Shown here: positions 25,501 to 35,654 of the stretch, in pieces
Layout: each line of letters begins with the position of its first letter
Position numbering within the stretch: position 1 is the stretch's first letter
Source: Mesostigma viride
Taxonomy: Eukaryota; Streptophyta; Mesostigmatophyceae; Mesostigmatales; Mesostigmataceae
DNA: 47,500 nucleotides
Direction of reading: 5' to 3'
Assembly (NCBI GenBank): GCA_009746045.1
Contig: RPFO01001812.1
Coordinates: 200,001 to 247,500, forward strand
The notes under the pieces: generated by a model
Databases searched by the model: none
Seen by the model: the letters and a program-made list of their open reading frames with translations, nothing else
What the model was told of the DNA's origin: nothing
Position numbers and translations under genes: made by a program

Positions 25501-27375
25501 AGCAGATGAGCCAGAAGGCAACGGACGGCTCCACCACCTCCACCTCCTCCAAGCCTGCCACGCCCATTGATGTCGTGGATGGTGCAAAGGAAAATTGGGG
25601 GGGGGGGGGGGGGGCCAGGGGCGGCTACAGCTGTCAGCACAGGACCAAATAGAGATTGACTAGACCATGGCGGTGATCAGGGGCCGGCTCCCGTAGGTGG
25701 CAAACTGGCAATAGGATGCTTGCACATCACCAAGCAATAGGATGCTTGCACATCACCAGGCAATAGGATGCTTGCACATCACCAGGCAATAGGATGCTTG
25801 CACATCACCAGGCAATAGGATGCTTGCACATCACCAGGCAATAGGATGCTTGCACATCACCAGGCAATAGGATGCTTGCACATCACCAGGCAATAGGATG
25901 CTTGCACATTACCAGGCAATAGGATGCTTGCACATCACCAGGCAATAGGATGCTTGCACATCACCAGGCAATAGGATGCGTGCACATCACCAGGCAATAG
26001 GATGCTGGCACATCTCCAGGCAATAGGATGCTTGCACATCACCAGGCAATAGGATGCTTGCACGTTACCAGGCAATAGGATGCTTGCACATTACCAGGCA
26101 ATAGGATGCTTGCACGTTACCAGGCAATAGGATGCTTGCACATCACCAGGCAATAGGATGCTTGCACATCACCAGGCAATAGGATGCTTGCACATCACCA
26201 GGCAATAGGATGCTTGCACATCACCAGGCAATAGGATGCTTGCACGTTACCAGGCAATAGGATGCTTGCACATTACCAGGTCGTACAATGACAGCATGTT
26301 TTGAGGACGCTACACGCATGAGCGGTGTCAAAAGCGGGCGATTGATCCCGAGCGAGGCAGGCAATCTCACCAGGGAAAATGGCCGAATGCCAGTAGGCAC
26401 GCTGCCACATCACTGAACTCACCCAGAGGCTAGTGGAGCACCATGGGGTGCTGGCCAACAGTGCAAGTTGGCGGGGGGGGGGGGGACATGACTAGAATTC
26501 TGTTCGGAGCTACTGCTCTTAGCCATACCGGAGATATACATACCTATGAACAACATCCCAACAGAAAGGCAGGCATCCCCGGGGGTGTTAACATCCCAGT
26601 AGAAAGGCAGGCACCCCCTGGGGATTTGACAGACAAGAACGCGGCCCAGAAGGCCCCGTGCCCATCGGCTGCACTAGCATTCTACCAAAAGCCAAAAGCC
26701 CAACGCCCAACGCCCAACGCCCAACGCCCAACGCCCAACGCCCAACGCCCAACGCCCAACGCCCAACGCCCAACGCCCAAGGCATCCACCATAAACCATA
26801 AAATCTTACGTGTGCGCCGACACTCTTGGGGGCTTCTCAGCACCAGGCAGTACACACCAAACAAGACAAAGCTGTGCCTCAGAGTGGAAAGAGCCTCCCT
26901 AGTACAGCCCGGCACGCACCTGGGTACTTGTCCTTTGTTAGATACAGCAGGTAGAATGCGATAACCTGCAAACGTATTCGATCGCAAACGAGCAGAGGGA
27001 GACGGGGGGCTTGCTGATGACCAACGAATCAACCATCCCACTTGGCGTACGAGTCCTGTCCCAGCATGCGGTCCGCATTCCGTGTTCATGACTGCGGCTA
27101 TAATGTGTAGCTGCCAGATATTGCTGATCTTAGCTGCGATGATCGGTGGCAGATGTCATGCAATGTTCTCCTTCACTGGCGTGCAGGCAACGAGTAAGAG
27201 TTTTCGAGAACGGTGGAGGCTGTGAATAAACCAAGCACATGTGCCATTGAAAACCTTGTTGGCACATTAGCAAGGACCTACGCACCTGATCATTCAGCCA
27301 GCAGGGTCCCTTCAGCAAATTTACGTCCGATTGTCGCAAAAAGATATCGCCGTAATTTAGCACCGGCCGGTCCAT
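16513..27375 (-). CDS. DEN1/NEDP1/SENP8-type NEDD8 (Ulp1-family, C48) cysteine protease, nine exons over 10.9 kb
   Basis: Family members process NEDD8 precursor and remove NEDD8 from proteins. Exons, minus strand: 27375-27286, 26965-26920, 25554-25495, 25111-25000, 24413-24359, 19710-19611, 18080-17923, 16760-16650 and 16590-16513. They total 810 nt, 269 residues, with every junction GT-AG and in phase. The N-terminus NYGDIFLRQSDVNLL...WLND (residues 7-29) matches the SENP8 start, followed by VIAFYLLYL and EPSVAFWL. INDNDN then GGSHW gives His102. LFDSM gives Asp124. PLQQNGFDCGLYV gives Gln165 and Cys171. The tail REISRLLLEVTPEHV matches the family C-terminus. Human SENP8 uses His102, Asp119 and Cys163 (established). 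The last exon (residues 245-269) and the donor at 17923 are the least certain. Most exons are 46-158 nt, and five introns hold tandem arrays. It is divergent with the DnaJ gene across about 1 kb. Confidence 0.82.
16790..17165. repeat. 21-bp minisatellite in DEN1 intron 7
   Basis: The unit GTTTTCATTCATAGCAGACAT alternates GCAGGCATG and GCAGACATG variants. There are about eleven regular copies from 16826 to 17070, with shortened flanking copies (TTTCATAGCAGGCATG) to 17165. Because 21 is a multiple of 3, both strands read as heptad repeats by chance. Confidence 0.93.
19059..19307. repeat. 9-bp TATTCTCCC/G array in DEN1 intron 6
   Basis: About 27 units. The left third carries mainly the CCG variant and the right two-thirds mainly CCC, so the array expanded in blocks. 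Reads as Pro-Tyr-Ser on plus and Arg-Ile-Gly on minus, neither of which is coding. Confidence 0.95.
20571..24129. repeat. 3.56-kb minisatellite of 17-bp units in DEN1 intron 5
   Basis: The unit is CCATCCACCACCCACTA, repeated about 200 times with ACTGCC, ATCCACTACC and CACCAACTACC variants. A distinct variant unit with CAGTACCGTGCATAGTCC punctuates the right half, at GTACC positions 22098, 22449, 22511, 23048, 23195, 23478, 23591 and 23738. The array is flanked on both sides by CCATGCATAGTCC. No frame on the plus strand can hit a stop within the unit, so it produces false frames of 549 and 692 codons. In the DEN1 transcript it is G-rich. Confidence 0.97.
25131..25186. repeat. 8-bp TGTGACAG array in DEN1 intron 3
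   Basis: Seven exact copies, ending 19 bp from the start of exon 4 (25111). On the transcript strand it reads CTGTCACA and so lies next to the 3' splice site. Confidence 0.95.
25597..25614 (+). repeat. G18 homopolymer in DEN1 intron 2
   Basis: Eighteen G residues, read as C18 in the transcript, 43 bp upstream of exon 3. It may act as part of the pyrimidine tract. Confidence 0.9.
25709..26280. repeat. 26-bp minisatellite, 22 exact-length copies, in DEN1 intron 2
   Basis: CAATAGGATGCTTGCACATC plus ACCAGG, 572 bp = 22 x 26 with no length change. Only point variants are seen (CATTACC, CGTTACC, GCGTGC, GCTGGC). Variants cluster in the right half. Confidence 0.97.
26698..26780. repeat. 7-bp CCCAACG array in DEN1 intron 2
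   Basis: About eleven copies. The 7-bp period recalls plant telomere repeats, but the sequence (CCCAACG, not CCCTAAA) does not match. Confidence 0.93.
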
Positions 27376-28400
27376 TCTAAATGTCCGTTAATTGTGGGAA
27401 AGGGGGGTGGGGGGGACGTTACTAAATCCTCTACTACCAAAACCTACCGCCAGATTTAGGCCTTCTACGACTACAAGCGGCGCTCAAGACGAAATACTTT
27501 ACTGAAACCGAGAGCACAACAGGGCGGCCAAATATGGCATCATAGCGCACGCGACGCAGCCTGGATGATATAACCCATTGTTGCTCAAGTTGTCGCACTG
27601 TAGCATCTGGTCACAACCGCGGCGGTTCACAGGCGAGTCGGGGAAGAACGAGCGCACATTATAGGAAGACCCCTTACGAAACGAGGAATATCCCGGCGAC
27701 CTCTTTGGGTCAAATTTTAAAAAAACAGAAATTGTTGAAAATCGGCAGTAATGGGTACCGGCAACATCCCTAATACATCACCAACAGAAGCAAGGCACTT
27801 ATCGCGTCGGGTGGCCGATTATCTACGACGCATGGATATGACGAAGGTCAGTTCGGTCCTAATTTCTTGGGTGGGCGCCTTGTTAATAATTTCCGGGGAA
27901 ATGGGTGCCTTCATAATCATGAGCACTGCCTTGTCAACTCGCAGTTCGCGCGAAGTTTGACAGCTGTTGCGCTCTCAGGCGACGAGTTTCCGTACTAGTT
28001 CGATATGCAGTTCAACCACTATGAACTTGTCAGATGACGGACGTTGACTACCAATGAGTTACACGGGCTGCAAGTTAGCATCTTGGAGTCAGGGTGCCAC
28101 CTCCTCGGGCCTGTGGAAATTTTCTATGTTTGATGGGCAAGCTGCGCGCGTGCACGAGTTGCCAACGCAGGGAAAACGGTCGGGGTGGCTGCCAGCGCAG
28201 CCAGATCCGCACCGCGAGCAGTCAAATATTCCAGCGCCTCAGTCATGGCTGACTAAACCAAGGTGCCGCCTCGACAGACGTACGTGTATGCTTCTGTGTT
28301 CTTTACCTAGAACATATTGTTAAACTTATTGTTGCTAAATACCACTCAAACTCTGCGAATGCCCGGTTCATATTCATTCGCCTAAATCTGGTCGGAAGCA
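27376..28400. promoter_or_regulatory. Divergent DEN1-like / DnaJ intergenic region
   Basis: 1025 bp between two start codons that point away from each other, so it must hold both promoters. No TATA or CCAAT element stands out next to either start. A 69-codon plus-strand frame at 27751-27960 is the only notable open stretch. Confidence 0.45.
27751..27960 (+). CDS. Possible small membrane protein or uORF-like frame
   Basis: 69 residues from an ATG to TGA. A basic stretch (RHLSRRVADYLRRMDM) is followed by a hydrophobic segment (VSSVLISWVGALLII, then MGAFIIMSTAL) long enough for one membrane helix. I recognise no family, and it lies between two divergent genes. It may be an upstream exon, a short real gene or chance. 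Confidence 0.15.
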   Translation: MGTGNIPNTSPTEARHLSRRVADYLRRMDMTKVSSVLISWVGALLIISGEMGAFIIMSTALSTRSSREV

Positions 28401-31400
28401 ATGCCGGCACCTGAAGGTTTAGACGCTCTGGAATTGAAAAAAAGGGGGGATGCCGCTTTGAAAACGAATGATTTCGAGGCTGCATACGAATATTATACAG
28501 GGGCCCTGAAGTTTACGTCCAGTAGCACTATCCTTCTCCGAAATCGGTCTGTCGCGTGCTCCCGCCTTCGGCGACATGAGGATGCCCTTAGGGACGCCAA
28601 ACGGTGCACGGAGCTCGATATAAACTGGCCAAAAGGATGGGAAAGGCTAGGGTCTGTTCTGTTAGACTTCAACCTACCGGTTGCCGCCAAGTTGGCGTTT
28701 ACTCAAGGCTTAAAGATTTCACCGAAAAGCAAGGATCTGCTACAAGGCCTGCGCCTAGCAGAGGAGCAAGAGGCTGACAACAAGGCCCGAACGGGGGATG
28801 CCAATGGGAATGCCAGCGACGACGATGACGACAATAGTAGAGAAGCCGATAATATCCAGGTTTTTGAAAATGGCGTCCATCAGAATGGTGTAGCCCGGGA
28901 GGGTGCTGACCAAATTAGAGGGGGCGGCGGAAGGGCCATGAGCAAGGCGATGCGGCGGGAACTTCGGGACTTTTTATCCAGGGTCGAGAGCGGCGAAATC
29001 GACTGCTTGAAAGACGGAACCGACACGTCCTCCATGAGTGGCACGGACGGTGCTTCCGATGGCCAGCCAGAGCCGCAGACGCCAGAAGAGCCCTCTGCAC
29101 GCAAGGAGCACCCCGCCCGCCCCCGTGCCCAGTCTGGCAGCGCAACGTCCCCCGTGAGCATGGACGCCGGGTCCAACGGCTCCTGGTCCGCGGGCAACAG
29201 CCACCACATGGCGAATGCATTCGCAGCCGCAGCAGCACCGCTGGAGCAGGGTCAGCGAGGTCAGGCAGCGGCGGCCGAGCGCCACAAGGACAAAGGGAAC
29301 GCGATGTATAAGGCTGGTCGGTACCAAGAGGCCATCGATGAATACACGGAGGCGCTCGCTCTAGTGCCCTCAGAGCAGGCCTTCTACGGCAACCGTGCAG
29401 CCGCCTACCTGATGCTCAAGAAGTACGACCAGGCGCTTGCCGACTGTCTGTCCGCGCTAAATATAGACAGCAACTTCCTCAAGGCGCACGTGCGCGCGAT
29501 CAAGGCGTACGTGTGCCTGGGCGAGCTCGTCGCTGCGCGCGCACAGTACCACAAAGCAGTGGCCGCGTGCGGCGGTGACGCCGTGGCAGCTTTAAAGGAG
29601 GAGAGTGCGGCGATTGATGCCGTTGGTCGCAACCTCAAGCAGGCCAAGGAGGAGGTGGGCAAGGGCAACCACCAGCGTGCGCTCCAGCTGGCGGAGCGTG
29701 CGCTGGAGCTATCGCCGGCGTGCGATGCGCTCAAGCTGGTGCAGTGCCAGGCCGTGATGGGGCTGGGGCGGTACAGCGACGCGCTGTCCATGGCGCGCGA
29801 TCTCACTGTGGGGGGGGACCCCAACGCAAGCGAGGTGAGGGGGGGGAGGAATTGGGGGGAAGTGTGTGTGGGAGGGGGGTTTCGAGGGGGTGATAGGCGG
29901 TTTTAGGAATAGCAGCGTAAAGGATAAGGGGGGGGAGGATCGGGGGAGAAAGTATGGAGAAAATGTGAGGGGGCAGTGGGGGGATTTGAAGTAGGACTTT
30001 CGGGGGGGGGGGGGGGGGGGGGGGTGAATACGCAGGTTTACTGGGGGGGGAATGCCACGTAGGTTTACTGGGGGGGGGAGGAGGGAGGGAGACGGGGCGG
30101 GGAGGTGATGGCAGGGAATAGACGTGGTGTGTGGCGCAGGAGAAGGGTGTGTGGCTGGTGCAGGAGGCAACGTCAGGAAAACGTGGATAGGGTGGCAGGA
30201 GCTAGCAGATGGGGTTTTATGTGCCCACCCTGGTGTGAGATACCTGCCTGGTTGCTACCATTGTGGGTGAGCAAGGTGCGGTGTTTGACATGATAAGGGG
30301 ATATGCTGTCACTGCGTGCTTGGTGGCATGCATCCCTTGCTCTGGGTGAGCAAGGTGCGGTGTTTGACATGATAAGGGGATATGCTGTCACTGCGTGCTT
30401 GGTGGCATGCATCCCTTGCTCTGGGTGAGCAAGGTGCGGTGTTTGACATGATAAGGGGATATGCTGTCACTGCGTGCTTGGTGGCATGCATCCCTTGCTC
30501 TGGGTGAGCAAGGTGCGGTGTTTGACATGATAAGGGGATATGCTGTCACTGCGTGCTTGGTGGCATGCATCCCTTGCTCTGGGTGAGCAAGGTGCGGTGT
30601 TTGGCATGATAAGGGGATATGCTGTCACTGCGTGCTTGGTGGCATGCATCCCTTGCTCTGGGTGAGCAAGGTGCGGTGTTTGGCATGATAAGGGGATATG
30701 CTGTCACTGCGTGCTTGGTGGCATGCATCCCTTGCTCTGGGTGAGCAAGGTGCGGTGTTTGGCATGATAAGGGGATATGCTGTCACTGCGTGCTTGGTGG
30801 CATGCATCCCTTGCTCTGGGGCGCGTTGCATGTGGCTACAGCGTTTGACTGGCGCCCACCCACTCCCTCCCGAAACATCACGTCCTTGCCCCCACCATCA
30901 CCCACCCATTGTGACTCACTTCCCATGCTTACATGTATTCATGCCATTCTTCCTCCCTTCTTGCTCCCTTCTTCCCCTTTCCCCCCCTTCCCCTCCCCTC
31001 TCCCCCCCCACCCCGCAGGTGCTTGTCCTGCGCGGCGAGGCGCTCTACCGCACCAACAACATGGCGATGGCGCAGCGCATCTTCCAGGAGGCGCTGCGGC
31101 GTGATCCGGATGGCTCCAGCGCGGCCTCGTGCCGTGATGGGCTGAAGAAGGTCAAGGCGTTGCTCAAGCACAAGGAGGCAGGAAACACCGCGTTCAAGGC
31201 GGGGGCGTGGCAGGTGGGCAAAGGGGGGAGGAGCGGGGGAGAGGGTAGGTGGAGGGGGGCATATGGGCATGCATGACTAGGGTGGTCGGCTGGCATGGTC
31301 GTGGCGGTTGCCATTGCCGGATGTTGCCTCCCTCATCGCACGCACCCTTGCTTGTCCACACACCACCACCATGCGCTTGCCATCGGCTGCATGCCCATCA

Positions 31401-33789
31401 GATGTGTGTGCGTGCACGTGCCTAAACGTGTGCGTGCATGTGTCTGTATGTGTGTATGTGTGTGTGTGCGTGTTCGTGTGTGTTTGAATTCTCGTCCGAC
31501 ATCACCAGGAGGCCTATGACGAGTACAGCGCGGCAATGGCGGTGGACGCGGGCCTGCGCTCCTCCTTCATGGCCACGCTGGCATGCAACCGCGCGGCCGC
31601 ATGCGCGCAGCTCAAGAAGCACGCGCAGGCTGTGGAGGACTGCAACCTCACGCTTGAGCTGGAGCCAGGGAACATCAAGGTGCGATGATACGCGTGATTA
31701 TCGGTGCCATGAGCATTGTGGAAGCAGTGTAGAATGCATGTGGAATCAAATGATGGGTGGATGCCTTGCCAAGCTCCAGTCAGCGCTGCGGACCAGGCAG
31801 GGGGCAAGGGGCAGGGGATACTTGTTTGCAAGAAGCGTGCTTGCTCATTAGAACGTTTTTTGTTGGATGGGTGTAGGGTTACCGGCGCCTTCTTGGAATG
31901 GCATGCTGTCCCTACTTCCATGCATCTGCCACTCCTCGCTGGCCAGTGCCACCCTGATGCCTGTCACCTTTTCTTTCCCCTGCTCGCTACACGTATGCGG
32001 CGGTTTCGGCCCTTACCCCTACAGCTTGGAATTACGTGCCACGGTGTTCCCCCTTTGCCCCCCCCTCTCCCCCCCCCCCCCCCCCAATGGTCCAGGCGGT
32101 GCTGCGTCGCGCGGCCGCGTACCTCGAGCTGGAGAAGTTTGAGGAGGCAGTGCGCGACTACGAGAAGGTGCAGCGCGAGGAGCCCAGCACGCCGGGCATC
32201 CACGAGATGCTGCGCGGTGCCAAGCTGGCGCTCAAGAAGAGCAAGCGCGTCGACTACTACAAGGTGAGCAAGGGCGGTAGGGTAGTGGGATGCAAAGAGG
32301 TGAGTAGAGCAGGCTCGACGACTAGTACGAGGTGGGTAGAGCTTCAATAATGTGGGTAGAGCTAAAAAGCGTACTGTGAATCCCGTGTGGTTCCAAACTA
32401 ATTCATTGTCAACTACCAGGTGGGGGCAGCAGGGGATGGAGGGGAAAGGCGTGTCATTAGAGCAAGCAAGGGCGGAGGGTAGCGCCGGGGATGGATGCAG
32501 GAGCTGCACGGGACGTTCACGACAGGACGTTTCACTTGCTCGGTGCATCTCAGCCAGGGCGGTCGATGTTATCTTGGGCAGTCCATTTGTCTGCTGTCGG
32601 CGCTTGTGTGCACTACCAGTCTGTCCGTGGGCATCTGTGTACTGCCATCTGGGGTTGCTGCTGTCCCATCGCGTGTGTACCAGTGTATGCCATCCTGACA
32701 CAGGACAGCGGGAAGACATGGCAGTGCAAGGGCACAGGACGCTGATGCGCGCGTGACGTATCTAGCCGTTGGTTTTGTGACAAGCAGGTGGCTGGCATAA
32801 GTGTCCATGGCAGGAAGCCTTGCTTTTTTGGGCCGTGCCACAATGTTGGATCAGTCCTTTTTTTTTCCCAAGTTCGCGCCTGCGGTTGGATCGAATCAAG
32901 CATCCGCCCTTCCCCGCCTGACCATTCTCCCCCCCCTCCCCCATCCACTGCACCCCAGCTCTTCCCACCCTGCCCACCGATAGATGGTGATCTTTTCTCC
33001 CCCCCCCCCCCCAACTGCCACCGTGGCCCCTTTTGCCCTTCCCCCAACCATACCATCGCCCAACTTCAACCACAACCACCGCAACCACAACAGGTGCTTG
33101 GCCTTACCAAGGACGCGAGCGAGGCGGATGTCAAGCGCGCGTTCCGCCGCCAGGCGCTGCAGTGGCACCCCGACAAGGTCAACGGCACCGAGGAGGAGAA
33201 GAGCGAGGCCGACCGCATGTTCAAACTGATCGGTGAGGCCAACAGCGTGCTGGGCGACCCGGTCAAGCGGCGCAAGTACGATGCGGGCATGAACCTGGAC
33301 GAGATCGACCAGGGGGTGGACTACGGCGGTGGGTTTGGGGGCGGGTTCGGCGGCATGCGCGGGGGGGTGAACCCATTTGAGGCCTTCTTTAGCAGCATGG
33401 GGGGCATGGGGGGCATGGGGGGCATGGGGGCCATGGGTTTGCGTTCCGCACCTAAGCTTTGTGAGGGCCATGCCTTGCCTAGGCCGGGACGTTGTTTCCC
33501 GTGCGGGGTGCATGGTTCCGGTGGGGTTCCAGGAAGAGGCATGGAGAAGGCGGGAAGGGAATGGAGAGGGGGGGGGGGGCAGGGAGGGGGGCCGCAGAGA
33601 TGCTCTGTTCCTCCTGCTGAAACTATGCGGCCGAATGTGCAGAACGCCCATTATCGCATGCCTCGCGAGGGCACTCCAGGCCAAATGGGGGGAAACACTT
33701 GCAGGCGGGGCGTCAGTGGCAGCGCGGCGCGGTACATTTTGCCCTGGCCCGTCGCAGCGAGCACTCGAACACAGCTCGCAGATGCCTAA
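28401..33789 (+). CDS. TPR plus J-domain co-chaperone, DNAJC7/TPR2-like, five exons
   Basis: A cytosolic-type co-chaperone in which TPRs bind Hsp70/Hsp90 tails and a C-terminal J domain stimulates Hsp70 ATPase. Exons are 28401-29834, 31019-31213, 31509-31679, 32096-32263 and 33094-33789, all phase 0. TPRs are seen at residues about 10-115 (LKKRGDAALKTNDFEAAYEY) and about 293-400 (HKDKGNAMYKAGRYQEAIDE), with more in exons 2-4 (KEAGNTAFKAGAWQ, AYLELEKFEEAVRDYEKV). Residues 130-285 are an acidic/Ser-rich linker. The J domain starts at RVDYYK and has HPD at 681-683 (FRRQALQWHPDK), then a Gly/Met/Phe-rich tail. No signal peptide is seen, which argues against the ER protein DNAJC3. The start is the first ATG of the frame, after an upstream region without the frame. 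The end is uncertain: after GGMGGMGAMG the frame runs into sequence unlike the family, so a further intron is likely. Confidence 0.85.
30002..30024 (+). repeat. G23 homopolymer in DnaJ intron 1
   Basis: 23 consecutive G residues within a very G-rich stretch (29835-30110) just after the exon 1 donor. Long G runs of this kind often mark sequencing or assembly uncertainty. Confidence 0.9.
30265..30817 (+). repeat. 79-bp minisatellite, seven copies, in DnaJ intron 1
   Basis: Starts at 30265, 30344, 30423, 30502, 30581, 30660 and 30739. Copies 1-4 have TTTGACATG and copies 5-7 TTTGGCATG, so the two types form blocks. Each copy begins GGGTGAGCAAGG, which resembles a 5' splice site. Confidence 0.97.
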
Positions 33790-35070
33790 ATGAGCGCCCC
33801 CACTCGTGGCGGAAAGAATCTACCAGCGGGTGCATCCGTGTGGACCTGGCATGGTGAGGATTGGGGCGGAGCCGGCTCCACCCGGTAGCCGGACCAGCCA
33901 GGCTACCATTGCCGGCCCGTTGCCGTGGGTGTCAAGGGCGCCATGGGGGAATATCGGGCGCCATGGTAGGGAGTGAGCATGGCCTGGGTTTGGGGTGGCA
34001 TGTTTGTGTATGCAACCCAAACGACATGTAAAATGTAGATGAGCCTTGTGCCATCTTCAAGCCTTGCATGCCAATCACCTTGTTGCTGGCATGGACGGGA
34101 CCTGCCGTGACTCAAGGTCATGCCCTGGCAGGCAACACATGCACCTAATGTGCACTGATGCTGCAGCATTGCACTTGCCGCATGGGCTGGGCTGTACCAG
34201 AAACATGCACGGCGAAGGGAGCTGAAGCGCACATCCGTGATTGGCTGCCACGTTGAACTCCACTCCTTGCCGCTTACTTGCCATGTAGGGCACGCCACTG
34301 TGCTTACTGGCAGCCCCCCGAAAAGGGTCAAAACAGCAGAGGTGGTGCCTTACCGTGCCCTAATTGCATGACTTGCATCATGAGCGGGAGAACTGCCATG
34401 AGAATTGGACACTGGCCGGAAATATTGGTTCTAGCAGGCAGAAGATGAATATGTCTGTATTGTCCTGTGCATGCGCTCAGCATCTCAGGAATGTACCAGC
34501 CAATAGCAAATGCTCAGCTGGGTGTGCCATGCTGCCGTTGTCGAGGCAAGTCGGGTGAGCGCAATGACTGGCATTGAAAACAACAGACAAAGGAAAGTTT
34601 CGGCCTGATCATCGTACCATCCAGGTCAAATTTTGTGGCTGCTTTGATAAGATGCTGAACGTCCAGGCAAGCTTGTCCTTAGCTGTAGCTCTGCAGTGTC
34701 GATGTGGAATCAATCATTATTATTTTCCATTTTTTTAAAAAACGTCTCGATCCTACCTGACCAGGACCGGCTCTACAGCATGCCCGGAGGCAAACAACAG
34801 CTGCTAATTCAAAACTACTAGCACGAGGAGATCTCGAGCTAGTCTGGCATGTATGTTCTGTAGTCGCACTAACTCGAGCTGCGGTTGCTGAAATGTCAGA
34901 TTTATCAGTCCAGCAACGGCGTAAAGATCGAACCCAAGACTCGTGAATTTTGCGACTTTTCCGCGACTTCAGTACTTTCCGTCACCCTTGACATCTTGTC
35001 GTACAATACTACACATTTACGCCAGTAAAAACTCGCATCCAATAATATATCTTGATAGATGCATGCCTCT
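33790..35070. other. DnaJ downstream flank, no gene recognised
   Basis: About 1.3 kb holding the DnaJ 3' end and possibly its true last exon. No frame shows a recognised domain, and I could not find a short Gly/Phe-rich C-terminal exon. Confidence 0.35.
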
Positions 35071-35075
35071 TGTAG

Positions 35076-35490
35076 TCAGGCTTAGCCTTTGCATGTGGCC
35101 CACGCGCATTGGGAACATAACTCCGTTGGGAGTATATGTAGCACATAGCCCAGAGAAGGGGCATATGAGCCTATAATACATTCTGAGCTACTTCCTGCAA
35201 GAGTGGGAATGTAAACAACACTTGCTCTAGGTGCGCCAGGGCACCTGCATCCCCATGATCAATCAAGCTATGCCCAGCTAAGGGGGAGCCTGTCATAGGG
35301 GGGATCGAAGATCAGCATAGCTAGACAAAAGCTAGAGCGTGGCATCTCAGCAGAGAGCGCAGCTCTCTGCATGGGCACAACATAACTAAAGAAAGCTCAC
35401 GCGCTATGGGCCCACGCGCATTAATTAATTAATTAATTAATTATCAACATCACTCCGTTGGGAGTAAATGCAGCACATATCCCTGAGATT
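35076..35490 (-). mobile_element. Fragments of the AATT-tailed retroelement family
   Basis: GGCTTAGCC...GCATGTGGCCCACGCGCAT at 35080-35109 is the element's 5' end. Directly after it (35119 to about 35395) comes a reverse-oriented 3' UTR copy starting at hairpin ACTCCGTTGGGAGT. A second, truncated 3' end lies at 35421-35490, with a TTAATTAATTAA tail and the same hairpin. Confidence 0.55.
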
Positions 35491-35654
35491 TGACATTTTC
35501 ATGGTCTACATGAATTGAATGAACGAGGTAGCCATGGCTGTCGGAGCTCATAACTTTCACGTTTGAGCACCGAATTCAGTCGTGAATATCACTATCGCTT
35601 CGTCTTTCTAAGACGCACATGCTGATATAATTTTCCGAATCTAACACGCAATAT

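Noticed and set aside
25709-26280. Regular 26-bp repeats, looked at as a CRISPR-like array
   Set aside because: There are no unique spacers. The units are directly joined, and the context is a eukaryotic intron. The same applies to the 79-bp array at 30265.
26371-26401. A 31-nt candidate exon 2 for the DEN1-like gene (RAYWHSAIFP), with correct phase and GT-AG borders
   Set aside because: The exon at 26965-26920 (VIAFYLLYLTKDKYP) has the same phase and matches the family motif after WLND far better.
26698-26780. 7-bp CCCAACG array as internal telomere repeat
   Set aside because: The sequence differs from plant/algal CCCTAAA at two positions in every unit and lies inside an intron.
34920-34945. 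GGGTTCGATC on the minus strand, looked at as a tRNA T-loop
   Set aside because: The flanking bases cannot form the T-stem and no acceptor or anticodon arms are found.
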